DNA of 64,000 nucleotides from positions 150,800 through 214,799 of the forward strand of contig RPFO01000189.1 of NCBI GenBank assembly GCA_009746045.1, given 5' to 3'. The notes below the pieces were generated by a model. It had not been told where the DNA came from. It saw only the letters and a program-made list of their open reading frames with translations, and made no database searches. This stretch comes from Mesostigma viride (taxonomy: Eukaryota; Streptophyta; Mesostigmatophyceae; Mesostigmatales; Mesostigmataceae). Position 1 is the stretch's first letter. Every line of letters starts with the position of its first letter. The position numbers and the translations under genes are program-made. Below are positions 45,054 to 56,393 of this stretch, piece by piece.

Positions 45054-47387
45054 ATCCCATTGGTCCGCGGACGCTGTCCTGTTGTATATGCGCTGGCATA
45101 TGCGCTGGCATGTGCTTTCCAAATTTTATTCTTCCTTCCAATCGTGCGTGTCCATTTGGAATCAAATGCCTCTGATGCGGATCTGAATATCGGATATTCT
45201 TCTTCCCTCCACAGATTCTGTCGTTTCATTTTTTCGTGGGACGCTGTCCAGTAGTATATGCGCTGTCATGTCCTTTCCAGAATGTCCTTTCCGAATGTTT
45301 TGTTCCGTTTTTGTATCCAATCGTGCGTCTCCATTTCGATTCCATGACTTGGCGTTAATTTTTTCCTCCAATCATGCGTTTCGAATCTGATTGCCTTTCA
45401 TGCGAATCTTTTTCCCTCTACGGGTTCTGTCCATGACTTGCCGTTTCATTTTTTCGTTCAATCCTGAGTGTTCATTCCTGCGTGTTTATAGCCTTTCCCT
45501 ATGATTTGGCGTTTCATCTCTGATGTCGTACACTGTGTACGACCCATATCAGTATATCCGTCCTGCCACAGACGAGTTTCCGTGTTGTACACTTGTCTTC
45601 TCCCGGTTAGGGCTAAGTTTTGCAAAAAAACTAAGTCCTAAGTCGAAACAATTTTTTCCTGCTGTTACACAGCCATTTTAAGTCACCCAGGTAAAGCTTT
45701 TGTGCTGAAGCCGTATGTCTCATCAAAACACCCTGTATCTAGACATGCACCTCTGTTTTCACATGCCGACCTCATCAAATCCCATGGCACGCATTTCTGC
45801 ATTCACATGCGCTGGGTTTTCTGCTCCAGTTCAGACTCAAGAAACTCGCTATTGCTGTCCACCCGAATAGGGCGTTGCTGCTGCTCATTGTTATTGCGGT
45901 CGTGTACCACTTTCTCAATGAGGGAGTCATCATCCAAGTTATTGTCGCGCGGAGGGCGTCGCACCCCATCGAGGATGGCGTCCATCATGACTACAACAGC
46001 GCTCGCTCTATGACACGTGCAATCACATGCAGTGAGTGGTCACCCCGCAACTATGGCGCTATACCATGATCTCAAAAGCAGATTGCGCACGGGGATAGTC
46101 CAGACCCCTTCCATAGTACACTCTCCTGCTAACCATGCAGGATTCTGGTTTCCTCCTGCCAACCATACAGACAAGTGGCCAGTCTTCATCATATGTGATA
46201 CATATGTAGCGTCCTGATAAGGTTTGGCTCGCGACTAATCCTTGCATTATCGTTGAACCAGCACACGGCTGCACTTCTGGTAAGTTGTACGCATTGAGAC
46301 ACGATATGTTAGATTCATGCAACACACTCGATCTATCTCCTACTTTTTCCTTTATCTTCTTCGTCAACAATACAATGTTCATACAGAATGTCGAACCCAG
46401 CTTAATTTTCCAATTTCAGGGGTACCCAAACAATCCAGAAAACTTGGTCTTGTGCGGCGCTTTGTACCCTCCGTAGTTTTAATTCTCGGTGTCTTGCTAA
46501 ATGCCGACTACATGTAGAATGGTACAAAGTCTCCCCGACGGCATCGACCGCCTCGTCTTCATCTTGCATGAGCCTCGTCCACGTCCACCTCGCCTTGCAT
46601 GGCCTTCTGCCTGAACACAAGATGCATATGTAGGCGACGCTGAAACAAGGAAATCAAGCTAGACCATAAACGATCAAACTTCTAATTAGACGGTCGGCTG
46701 AAAAAGATTTCTGGATGAAAATGACGGACAGTAAAACCGTGGCAGATCAGTAAAACATGGCAGCTAGATTATACTGTAAACCAATGTCGCGTTTGAGATT
46801 ATAAACCAATGTCGTGACCACCATCGGCGTTCCTTGCATAGGCTTCCCTGCATAGTCCACCGCTATCCTTATGAATTTAACGGTTGACACTGCCCTCAGC
46901 TTTCTTTCATGTCATCGCGCTCTTTTTTATCACGTCGGACAGATTCACCCGCTCGACAGACTTTGTGCTTATTGTCATTATATTTGATCAGGCACTCCGC
47001 AAAGGTGAAAACCATTTGCGTTCAGTACCGGGCCGCGGAAAACGCGGAAAAACGCGATCTGCAAATGAATCCGACCGGAATCGAACTGGGGACCTCTCGC
47101 ACCAATTTTGCTGACTATAGGACGGACGTCTCCGGTTACCATGGCATCGCCAACTTACACCTACAGTCATCCGCAAAAGTTCTCCTGTCCGGGGAGTGAT
47201 GCAAGCCTTTCGGATTTGGTACTAGATAAATCACTCGAGATCTGTGTGTAGGAGTACTACACACGTGTCTGCACGCGAGACTTGTTCAGTCTCGCACCGT
47301 GAGACGGGCTGAACACATTGTCATTATATATTCAACCAGAACTGTGGGAAACTTTGCAAACTGAAGACGTGTTAGTTAACGCCAAGC
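45054..47387. other. Spacer between elements A and B, possible gene remnants
   Basis: No complete gene is seen. Similar segments near 45080-45120 and 45240-45270 (TATATGCGCTG, CTTTCC) suggest an old duplication. Minus-strand frames at 45803-45988 (Asn/Asp-rich, DAILDGVRRPPRDNNLDDDS) and 46402-46620 (Glu/Asp-rich then basic) have a coding look and could be upstream parts of gene H. Splice sites could not be fixed. Confidence 0.3.
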
Positions 47388-47390
47388 GCA

Positions 47391-47419
47391 GGGTGGTTTG
47401 TTTGGGTTAGGACAGATTT
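47391..47419 (+). repeat. Element B left terminal inverted repeat
   Basis: Identical to the reverse complement of 57150-57178. A subterminal TTTAGGACAG copy follows at about 47427. Confidence 0.9.
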
Positions 47420-47881
47420 GTCCATTTAGGACAGTCCTGCAGCCAAAGCGTGAAAACATTAGCTTATTGGTGCCTTACGCATGCTTGCTTCTGCATGATA
47501 ATTTTTTGAATGGGATTCAACTGTTTTTATGTGTATATAACTGCCGTCTTGTTTCACGTGTATGTATGTGAATACACAAATGTTCTCAGCATTGAGTTAT
47601 GCACAATGCACATCAATTAATTTATTAAAAGTAATTAGTAATCATGTAGACTGCGTCACGTGAGCATAGATTAAGTGAGACAACTATTCCTTGACGCAAG
47701 GCGGTCCAACGTCGTGTAAGTACAAGCCGTTACTAGTTGTATGAGAAATAAATCGTTGTCCTGATTAGCCAAGATGTTGCACTACCACAATACCCATGAT
47801 GTTGCTCTTAATAATAATGCCATGTCCTATAATGCATGAATGGGCGGTGATCTAAGCATGTCATAAAACATCCTATTCCAG

Positions 47882-48313
47882 CGAGCAGCGGGCAGCGGGC
47901 AGCGCGCAGCGGGCAGCGGGCAGCGGGCAGCGCGCAGCGGGCAGCGGGCAGCGGGCAGCGGGCAGCGGGCAGCGGGCAGCGGGCAGCGGGCAGCGCGCAG
48001 CGGGCAGCGCGCAGCGGGCAGCGGGCAGCGGGCAGCGGGCAGCGGGCAGCGGGCAGCGGGCAGCGGGCAGCGGGCAGCGGGCAGCGGGCAGCGGGCTGCG
48101 GGCAGCGGGCAGCGGGCAGCGGGCAGCGGGCAGCGGGCAGCGGGCAGCGGGCTGCGGGCAGCGGGCAGCGGGCAGCGGGCTGCGCGCAGCGGGCAGCGGG
48201 CAGCGGGCAGCGGGCAGCGGGCAGCGGGCAGCGGGCAGCGGGCAGCGGGCAGCGGGCAGCGGGCTGCGGGCAGCGGGCAGCGGGCAGCGGGCAGCGGGCA
48301 GCGGGCAGCGGGG
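47882..48313 (+). repeat. GGGCAGC heptamer array
   Basis: About 60 copies of GGGCAGC with rare GCGCAGC and GGGCTGC variants. It lies between the left TIR of B and the 3' end of the PHD-like gene. Open frames across it (Leu-Pro-Ala-Ala-Arg-Cys-Pro) are artefacts. 47420-47881 holds no recognisable feature. Confidence 0.95.
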
Positions 48314-48406
48314 CAAAGTACTGCCAAAAAAAGGGACCCTGCTTTGGGCTGGGCGGAGCCAGCGGGTTACTCTAGTAATAATTAGTCACAAGGTCCTGTT
48401 GGGACG

Positions 48407-49740
48407 CTAACGCGGTGGCGCAAATTCGTATGGCACATACATGCGTGGCGCCTCGCGTGGCGCAGATTCACATGGCACATACATGCGCGGCGCCTCGCGT
48501 GGCGCAGATTCACATGGCACATACATGCGCGGCGCCTCGCGTGGCGCAGATTCACATGGCACATACATGCGCGGCGCCTCGCGTGGCGCAGATTCGCATG
48601 GCACATACATGCGCGGCGCCTCGCGTGGCGCAGATTCGCATGGCACATACATGCGCGGCGCCTCGCGTGGCGCAGATTCGTACGGCACATACATGCGCGG
48701 TGCCTCGCGTGGCGCAGATTCGCATGGCACATACATGTGCGGCGCCTCGCGTGGCGCAGATTCACATGGCACATACATGCGCGGCGCCTCGCGTGGCGCA
48801 GATTCGCATGGCACATACATGCGCGGTGCCTCGCGTGGCGCAGATTCGCATGGCACATACATGCGCGGCGCCTCGCGTGGCGCAGATTCGCATGGCACAT
48901 ACATGCGCGGCGCAGATTCGCATGGCACATACATGCGCGGCGCCTCGCGTGGCGCAGATTCACATGGCACATACATGCGCGGCGCCTCGCGTGGCGCAGA
49001 TTCGCGTGGCACATACATGCGCGGCGCCTCGCGTGGCGCAGATTCGTATGGCACATACATGCGCGGCGCCTCGCGTGGCGCAGATTCGCATGGCACATAC
49101 ATGTGCGGCGCCTCGCGTGGCGCAGATTCACATGGCACATACATGCGCGGCGCCTCGCGTGGCGCAGATTCGCATGGCACATACATGCGCGGTGCCTCGC
49201 GTGGCGCAGATTCGCATGGCACATACATGCGCGGCGCCTCGCGTGGCGCAGATTCGCATGGCACATACATGCGCGGCGCAGATTCGCATGGCACATACAT
49301 GCGCGGCGCCTCGCGTGGCGCAGATTCGCATGGCACATACATGCGCGGTGCCTCGCGTGGCGCAGATTCGCATGGCACATACATGCGCGGCGCCTCGCGT
49401 GGCGCAGATTCGCATGGCACATACATGCGCGGCGCAGATTCGCATGGCACATACATGCGCGGCGCCTCGCGTGGCGCAGATTCACATGGCACATACATGC
49501 GCGGCGCCTCGCGTGGCGCAGATTCGTATGGCACATACATGCGCGGCGCCTCGCGTGGCGCATAGTCTGGTGCCGGCACCGCTGCCGCTGTTGCCGCAGG
49601 GGGCGCACTGGCTGCCGGCACCGCTGCCGCCGCTGCCGTGGTGGGCACACCGGCTGCCGCCACCGCTGCTTTGGTGGGTGCGGCGGCTGCCGCCCCCGCT
49701 GCCACTGCCGCCGCCGCCTCTTTATGCTTCTGCAGCAGTC

Positions 49741-49771
<31 letters not shown>

Positions 49772-51563
49772 CTGCTGCAGCTTTGTCATCATGGCATTAA
49801 ATTGCTGCTGTTGCTGTTGCTGTTGCTGCTTCATCATGCTGTCGAATTGCTGCAGCAGCGCTGCCATCCCCTTCGAATTTTCAGCCGGGGCGTCAGGCTG
49901 CTTGGCAGGCGCTGAGCCGTTTTCTGAGCGGCGCTGGCGCTTGACTGGTTTCGTCGCCGCAGCTTCTTTGGCAGGCTGCTTGCTCACGATGCGCTTGCCG
50001 CGCCCATGCACGTTGGTGACCTCCTGCAACGCGGGCAGCCCTGCAATTTGTGGGTCGGGCATGTCAGAGTCTTGTGTTATGCAAGCTGGCAGACGTGGCA
50101 GCGTAGCCGGGTATTTCGCCAAGAGGGCCGATCCTGGAAACTGCTCAGCGGACAAGATGAATGGCGGTGGGCCAGCACTCAATATCTGGGGCAGCAGGTC
50201 CGCCTTGTTCTTGATGGCCCAACTCATCACCGCCTGCATGTCCTCATTCCAAGCGGATGATGGGAGAACGCCCTTGTGCTCCAACCCCAGGGTAGTGGGA
50301 AACGTGGTGGCATTCTTGTCGTTGACAACGATGACCACTGCGTCGAAAAATCCGATCGCGGACGGTCGCCTGGTTGGGCTGCCTTTGAGTCGGTCGAGCA
50401 AGTTTTTAAATTTCTTGTAGCGGCTCTGCCTCACAAAATGCGCGCAGATTGACGAGCTCGCGATTGCCCCCACTACCACCCCCACATGAGGCCATTCGGG
50501 GATTGCAAGGGCCACGATATCATCCTCGCTGTCGCTGGTGGAAGCACCGCCTGGTGTTTTGTGCATCCCCGGCCCTGCCGGTGGAGGAGAAAAAGCTAGT
50601 TCTTTTCTTGTGTCGCCGACATCGAAATGACGCGACGCCGAAGCCCGAAAGGTACCAGCTGCAGGGCCCGGGGTGTTCTCCTTCTTGGAGGCGTCGCGCT
50701 CAACCACGGGAATGTGCGCGCCGCCAACAGCATGCTTGCCAACCGTGGGGCCCATCGCAGCACGCAAAGCTGCATCACCTTGGCCGCTCTTGTCCTGATT
50801 GCCATCACCCATCGCACCCTTGCCTGCGCCGTTCTTTTCCTCCTCGCCATCACCCATCGCACCATAGCCAGCGCCGTTCTTTTCCTCCTCGCCATCACCC
50901 ATCGCACCATTGCCGCCTGCGCCGTTCTTTTCCTCCTCGCCATCACCCATCGCACCATTGCCGCCTGCGCCGTTCTTTTCCTCCTCGCCATCACCCATCG
51001 CACCATTGCCGCCTGCGCCGCTCTCCTCCTCGACGCCACCACCAAGCGCAACACCGCCTGGGCCGTTCTTCTCCTCGACGCCACCACCCGTTGCATCATC
51101 ATCGACATGACCCTCGTCATGCAATATTATCACCAGAACCCAGCTCACCATCGTCGACCCTTCCATCCACGACTCTGGCTAGCTTAACGAGTTTCCGTGA
51201 TGGAACCTTAACGACCTTGCCCTTGCCGCCCAGCGAATAAAGAGCACCAAGGCCGGCCAGTTGGGCGTCGACCACCTTTTCCTTAAAATCGACAGGCGAG
51301 GCCTCCTTACTGATGGCGGTAGGCGGCCAAGGGCCGCCACACTCCTGGCAGGTCCACTCTGTGCCATCCTCACCCGCCGATGCATCCCTAAACATCCCGG
51401 TGCACAGCCCATGCAAGTGCTTGCCACACTGGCCTGAGCATGGATGGTTGGCTCCGCCCAGCAGCTCATTTTTGTCGACACTATCAAATCCGGTTGCATG
51501 ATCAGCGCCGGGCAATTTCTTGCATCTATCGCCTGCGTAGCAGGGGCCGCTTGACCCCTGCAT
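48407..51563 (-). CDS. PHD-like zinc-finger, Gln-rich repeat protein of element B
   Basis: The first frame (51563-51117) starts MQGSSGPCYAGDRC and holds a PHD-like finger: C-x5-C, then C-x3-C-x4-H...H-x2-C (HPCSGQCGKHLHGLC), then WTCQEC. The second frame (51166-48407) continues after a one-base frame change at 51117-51166; a 36-base GT-AG intron there does not restore frame. It has Gly/Glu/Asn repeats (GGNGAMGDGEEEKN), an acidic stretch, a globular segment at about 50600-50050 (LGLEHKGVLPSSAWNEDMQ), a basic KRQRR motif, polyglutamine, an Ala/Pro region and about 28 copies of a 14-residue repeat (PREAPRMYVPCESA). PHD fingers usually read histone tails, so chromatin binding is plausible but unproven. 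Its partner is the divergent gene at 52872. Confidence 0.65.
48420..49562 (-). repeat. 42-bp coding minisatellite, 14-residue repeat
   Basis: About 28 in-frame units of 42 bp, each encoding PREAPRMYVPCESA or a close variant; three are shortened to 30 bp (CESAPRMYVP). The period is always a codon multiple, which suggests the frame has been kept under selection or amplified recently. Confidence 0.9.
49735..49860 (-). repeat. CAG/CAA tracts encoding polyglutamine
   Basis: Two Gln runs separated by FNAMMTKL, preceded by LLQQFDSMMK. This resembles the helix-plus-polyGln block of the element A gene at 42660-42890. Confidence 0.85.
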
Positions 51564-51774
51564 TCTTCGCTTGCTACAGATTTAACCACCGGAAAATAGA
51601 CAAAGATTGCACGCAACCTTCCAATAATGCCGGCTGCGATTTAACCTTCGTTTGCTGGGCGCTGCACGCTGCAATGTATCGAGTCAATTTGCGCGGGATC
51701 TGGAACTTTGAATAGGTATATGTTTAGGCAAGAGGCTGCGGCGTCATTTGGCTGCAGCTGGGTAACTACTTGCG

Positions 51775-52460
51775 TCTTGCGGCCAAGATACGCAGCCTGC
51801 CTCGAGAGGGCTGCGTATCTTTGCCGCAGCCTGCCTCACCAGCTAAAAACCTTGCGGCCAAGATACGCAGCCTGCCTCCTCGAGGATATCCTCGAGGAGG
51901 CAGGCTGCGTATCTTGGCCGCAAGGTTTTTAGCTGGTCATTTGGCTGCCAGGGTAACTACTTGCGTCTTGCGGCCAAGATACGCAGCCTGCCTCGAGAGT
52001 CGAGGCAGGCTGCGTATCTTGGCCGCAAGACGCAAGTAGTTACTTCCCCAGCTGCCGAGGCAGGCTGCGTATCTTTGCCGCAGCCTGCCTCACCAGCTAA
52101 AAACCTTGCGGCCAAGATACGCAGCCTGCCTCCTCGAGGATATCCTCGAGGAGGCAGGCTGCGTATCTTGGCCGCAAGACGCAAGTAGTTACTTCCCCAG
52201 CTGCCGAGGCAGGCTGCGTATCTTTGCCGCAGCCTGCCTCACCAGCTAAAAACCTTGCGGCCAAGATACGCAGCCTGCCTCCTCGAGGATATCCTCGAGG
52301 AGGCAGGCTGCGTATCTTGGCCGCAAGGTTTTTAGCTGGTGAGGCAGGCTGCGGCAAAGATACGCAGCCCTCTCGAGGCAGGCTGCGTATCTTGGCCGCA
52401 AGACGCAAGTAATTACTTCCCCAGCTGCCGAGGCAGGCTGCGTACATTTTGGCGGCAAGT
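51775..52460. repeat. Palindrome cluster between the divergent genes of element B
   Basis: A module GGCAGGCTGCGTATCTTGGC-CGCAAG recurs about a dozen times in both orientations. At least three copies meet head to head around CCTCGAGGATATCCTCGAGG, giving perfect palindromes with arms of about 37 bp (about 51852-51925, 52107-52180, 52255-52328). It lies in the shared promoter region. It could be a regulatory or transposase-binding array, or a cruciform-prone hotspot. Confidence 0.85.
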
Positions 52461-52871
52461 TCCCCAGCTGTTCGCTGCTTAGGCAAGTTGTTGCAACGAC
52501 TTCGCCACGTGACTGCCAACAGGGGCGCCTGCGTTCAAGTCTTCAGTGCGTGCCCTGGCGGCACATCATTATTACGTAAATAGCCGTGAAGCTTTCGGTA
52601 CCTTAGCAGTTTATAGTTGGATTTATGGCAGACAAGGCTGACTGCAGGATATTATTTTGTGGTTTAACAAGTGACGCCGAAATGAATAGGCACGGAGCCG
52701 AAAAATAGCCGACGTAGTTGATTTGGAGACGAGTTGTTAGCATTGATGACAAAAATGGGATTAGGTTTACACAGGACAGTAATAGGCGCTGAGCTGCTTA
52801 CTCTTATGAGGTCCGGCATCCATTCAGCGCCGGGGGAGTCCTGCTTTTGGTTTAGGTTGAAACTTTTATAA

Positions 52872-55800
52872 ATGTTAGAGATAAAGGCTAGGATAGCAAA
52901 ATGGCCGAACATGTCGAGTGGGACGGAGGTATTGTCTCCGACTCGGACGACGATGACGATTTTGCGTACCATGACGGAGGGCTCGGTCGTGCTATACTGG
53001 CATCCCACGTGCCAAATGCTCTGCAACACCGACGTCCCCTGGCCCCCCATGTTGGTGGGGGTGGTGAAGAAGGTAGAGCAGCCTGCCGATGAGGGGGGCA
53101 GCGAGCCTCACCTGGTCCTCTCTGTATACCGTGCCAGGAGCATGACCGATGCTTGGCATCAGTGGGACCCGAACAGCGCCACATGGCCTCTGCCGAGCAA
53201 GTCGTCCGCAAACTCCCACACAGTCACCATCGCAGCATCCGAGGTCATCCTCACCTATTGGATCCCGGCGAAGAAGCCCACCTCGCGCCACTTGGTGTCT
53301 TTGGATGCCAAGAAAAAGCTGTCTGCTGCGTGCCTGACCGCGCTCAAGCAGGTGCCAAGGGACGCAGGTCACCCGACGGTTGACTGGCAACTAGCTTCAA
53401 CTCCCAAGGGTGTGGTGCACATGGCTGAACGTTGCTGGCAAACGATCTTGGAGCAGGTGATGGGTGGCAAGCTCTGCCTGGTAGGACAACTTGTGTGCAG
53501 CTATGAGATTGTGCACGAGTCCGTCGGCGGCCGCACAGTGAACCGTCCTAGAAGATTCCATGGTCAAGTGGCAGCTGTGGACACGGAACATGGCAAGGTG
53601 GCTATGTTTTGGGGTGCTCAATGGGAAGAGCTGGCGGTGACGTGTGTGGACCTCCCAGAATTGGGGAAGAAAATCTGTGGATGCCCCGGTGTGTCGGTCC
53701 CTCCTCTGCAAGCGTCTGAGATCGCCGTTGCCGAGTCCCGCTTACGTGCGGAGGTGCACGCTGCGCTGACCAGCGCAACTGCGCGCAGCTCGCCTGAGGC
53801 AGCGCGCGGCACGGCCGACACAACTAAGCGCAAGCCGCCTGCGCCTGCAGCAACCAGCACAGCCACGCGCAACCCACGTGCGGTGGCGACCAACTTGCGC
53901 GCAGCAGTGCGCGCCCTGAATGATAAGGCTGCAAGTGACTTGCGTGCGCCCGCGCGTGCGGCCACCGGCGCGGCTGCACCTGCCAACTCGCCTGCGCCTG
54001 CACTCACGACCACCGGCGCGGCTGCACCTAGCAAGTCGCCTACGCCCGCGCGCGCGGCAGCCGGCGTGGCTGCACCTGCCAACTCGCCTGCGCCTGCACT
54101 CACGACCACCGGCGCGGCTGCACCTAGCAAGTCGCCTACGCCCGCGCCTGCGGCCCCCGGCGCGGCTGCACCTGCCAACTCGCCTGCGCCCGCGCCTGCG
54201 GCCACCGGCGTGGCTGCACCTGCCAACTCGCCTACGCCCGCGCCTGCGGCCACCGGCGCGGCTGCACCTGCCAACTCGCCTGCGCCTGCGCGCGCGGCAG
54301 CACCTGCCAACTCGCCTGCGCCTGCGCGCGCGGCCACCGGTGTGGCTGCACCTGCCAACTCGCTTGCGCCTGCGCGCGCGGCAGCACCTGCCAACTCGCC
54401 TGCGCCTGCGCGCGCGGCCACCTGCGCGGCTGCACCTGCCAACTCGCTTGCGCCTGCGCGCGCGGCAGCACCTGCCAACTCGCCTGCGCCTGCGCGCGCG
54501 GCCACCTGCGCGGCTGCACCTGCCAACTCGCCTACGCCCGCGCCTGCGGCCACCGGCGCGGCTGCACCTGCCAACTCGCTTGCGCCTGCGCGCGCGGCAG
54601 CACCTGCCAACTGGCCTGCGCCTGCGCGCGCGGCAGCACCTGCCAACTCGCTTGCGCCTGCGCGCGCGGCAGCACCTGCCGACTCGCCTGCGCCTGCGCG
54701 CGCGGCCACCGGCGTGGCTGCACCTGCCAACTCGCCTACGCCCGCGCCTGCGGCCACCGGCGTGGCTGCACCTGCCAACTCGCCTACGCCCGCGCCTGTG
54801 GCCACCGGCGCGGCTGCACCTGCCAACTCGCTTGCGCCTGCGCGCGCGGCAGCACCTGCCAACTCGCCTGCGCCTGCGCGCGCGGCCACTGGCGTGGCTG
54901 CACCTGCCAACTTGCCTACGCCCGCGCCTGCGGCCACCGGCGCGGCTGCACCTGCCAACTCGCTTGCGCCTGCGCGCGCGGCATCACCTGCCAACTCGCC
55001 TGCGCCTGCGCGCGCGGCCACCGGCGTGGCTGCACCTGCCAACTCGCCTACGCCCGCGCCTGCGGCCACCGGCGCGGCTGCACCTGCCAACTCGCTTGCG
55101 CCTGCGCGCGCGGCAGCACCTGCCAACTCGCCTGCGCCTGCGCGCGCGGCAGCACCTGCCAACTCGCTTGCGCCTGCGCGCGCGGCAGCACCTGCCGACT
55201 CGCCTGCGCCTGCGCGCGCGGCCACCGGCGTGGCTGCACCTGCCAACTCGCCTACGCCCGCGCCTGCGGCCACCGGCGTGGCTGCACCTGCCAACTCGCC
55301 TACGCCCGCGCCTGTGGCCACCGGCGCGGCTGCACCTGCCAACTCGCTTGCGCCTGCGCGCGCGGCAGCACCTGCCAACTCGCCTGCGCCTGCGCGCGCG
55401 GCCACTGGCGTGGCTGCACCTGCCAACTTGCCTACGCCCGCGCCTGCGGCCACCGGCGCGGCTGCACCTGCCAACTCGCTTGCGCCTGCGCGCGCGGCAT
55501 CACCTGCCAACTCGCCTGCGCCTGCGCGCGCGGCCACCGGCGTGGCTGCACCTGCCAACTCGCCTACGCCCGCGCCTGCGGCCACCGGCGCGGCTGCACC
55601 TGCCAACTCGCTTGCGCCTGCGCGCGCGGCAGCACCTGCCAACTCGCCTGCGCCTGCGCGCGCGGCCACCTGCGCGGCTGCACCTGCCAACTCGCTTGCG
55701 CCTGCGCGCGCGGCAGCACCTGCCAACTCGCCTGCGCCTGCGCGCGCGGCCACCGGCGTGGCTGCACCTGCCAACTCGCCTACGCCCGCGCCTGCGGCCA

Positions 55801-56393
55801 CCGGCGCGGCTGCACCTGCCAACTTGCTTGCGCCTGCGCGCGCGGCAGCACCTGCCAACTCGCCTGCGCCTGCGCGCGCGGCCACCGGCGTGGCTGCACC
55901 TGCCAACTCGCCTACGCCCGCGCCTGCGGCCACCGGCGCGGCTGCACCTGCCAACTCGCTTGCGCCTGCGCGCGCGGCAGCACCTGCCAACTCGCCTGCG
56001 CCTGCGCGCGCGGCCACCTGCGCGGCTGCACCTGCCAACTCGCTTGCGCCTGCGCGCGCGGCAGCACCTGCCAACTCGCCTGCGCCTGCGCGCGCGGCCA
56101 CCGGCGTGGCTGCACCTGCCAACTCGCCTACGCCCGCGCCTGCGGCCACCGGCGCGGCTGCACCTGCCAACTTGCTTGCGCCTGCGCGCGCGGCAGCACC
56201 TGCCAACTCGCCTGCGCCTGCGCGCGCGGCCACCTGCGCGGCTGCACCTCCCGACTCGCCTGCGCCTGCGCGCGCGGCAGCCGGCGCGGCTGAAGAAGAT
56301 ATGTTGTCTGATTCCCGTCGTCGCCGGGCACACCGTTACATAGTGTGTCCGGACAGTGATAGCGATGGAGCCCCGGAGGCTATGGAAACATGA
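52872..56393 (+). CDS. Unknown-domain, Ala/Pro-repeat protein of element B
   Basis: A 1173-codon frame. Residues about 36-300 (from EGSVVLYWHP) align closely with the element A protein at 36979-38196: VYRAR, WHQWD, HTVTIAAS, LVGQLVC, HGQVAAVDT, VAMFWGAQWEE, KICGCPGVSVPPLQA. The rest is a long low-complexity region of Ala/Pro/Ser/Thr repeats (53960-56290) with larger duplications. It ends in Arg-rich then acidic residues (SRRRRAHR, DSDSDG), like the RRRKR-Asp8 tail of its relative. The true start may be the ATG at 52901 (MAEHVEWDGGIVSDSDDDDD) with a frame change near 52965, since that acidic segment is out of frame with the domain. The N-terminal MKVHHAV part of the element A protein is not found here. 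Function unknown. Confidence 0.7.
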   Translation: MLEIKARIAKWPNMSSGTEVLSPTRTTMTILRTMTEGSVVLYWHPTCQMLCNTDVPWPPMLVGVVKKVEQPADEGGSEPHLVLSVYRARSMTDAWHQWDPNSATWPLPSKSSANSHTVTIAASEVILTYWIPAKKPTSRHLVSLDAKKKLSAACLTALKQVPRDAGHPTVDWQLASTPKGVVHMAERCWQTILEQVMGGKLCLVGQLVCSYEIVHESVGGRTVNRPRRFHGQVAAVDTEHGKVAMFWGAQWEELAVTCVDLPELGKKICGCPGVSVPPLQASEIAVAESRLRAEVHAALTSATARSSPEAARGTADTTKRKPPAPAATSTATRNPRAVATNLRAAVRALNDKAASDLRAPARAATGAAAPANSPAPALTTTGAAAPSKSPTPARAAAGVAAPANSPAPALTTTGAAAPSKSPTPAPAAPGAAAPANSPAPAPAATGVAAPANSPTPAPAATGAAAPANSPAPARAAAPANSPAPARAATGVAAPANSLAPARAAAPANSPAPARAATCAAAPANSLAPARAAAPANSPAPARAATCAAAPANSPTPAPAATGAAAPANSLAPARAAAPANWPAPARAAAPANSLAPARAAAPADSPAPARAATGVAAPANSPTPAPAATGVAAPANSPTPAPVATGAAAPANSLAPARAAAPANSPAPARAATGVAAPANLPTPAPAATGAAAPANSLAPARAASPANSPAPARAATGVAAPANSPTPAPAATGAAAPANSLAPARAAAPANSPAPARAAAPANSLAPARAAAPADSPAPARAATGVAAPANSPTPAPAATGVAAPANSPTPAPVATGAAAPANSLAPARAAAPANSPAPARAATGVAAPANLPTPAPAATGAAAPANSLAPARAASPANSPAPARAATGVAAPANSPTPAPAATGAAAPANSLAPARAAAPANSPAPARAATCAAAPANSLAPARAAAPANSPAPARAATGVAAPANSPTPAPAATGAAAPANLLAPARAAAPANSPAPARAATGVAAPANSPTPAPAATGAAAPANSLAPARAAAPANSPAPARAATCAAAPANSLAPARAAAPANSPAPARAATGVAAPANSPTPAPAATGAAAPANLLAPARAAAPANSPAPARAATCAAAPPDSPAPARAAAGAAEEDMLSDSRRRRAHRYIVCPDSDSDGAPEAMET
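53960..56290 (+). repeat. Ala/Pro-coding minisatellite with 516-bp and 348-bp duplications
   Basis: Units of about 36-54 bp built on GCACCTGCCAACTCGCCTGC and GCGCGCGCGGCAGC. Blocks at 54532-54723 and 55048-55239 are identical at an offset of 516 bases; blocks at 55564 and 55912 repeat at an offset of 348. Open frames on the other strand and in other frames are shadows. Confidence 0.9.

Noticed and set aside
47070-47135. tRNA-like stretch (CCGGAATCGAACTGGGGACC and following)
   Set aside because: It resembles a T-arm on the minus strand, but acceptor, D and anticodon stems cannot be paired consistently. At most a degenerate tRNA-derived fragment.
47882-48313. Telomere-type repeat
   Set aside because: GGGCAGC does not match algal telomere repeats of the TTTAGGG or TTTTAGGG kind, and it is internal to element B.
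51113-51148. 36-base GT-AG intron joining the two frames of the element B zinc-finger gene
   Set aside because: Donor and acceptor exist but the phases do not match the downstream frame. A frameshift is the simpler reading.
53618-56233. Ala/Gly-rich and Arg-rich frames of 800-870 codons over the element B unknown-domain gene
   Set aside because: Shadows of the Ala/Pro coding repeat. Only the 52872-56393 frame carries the domain shared with element A.
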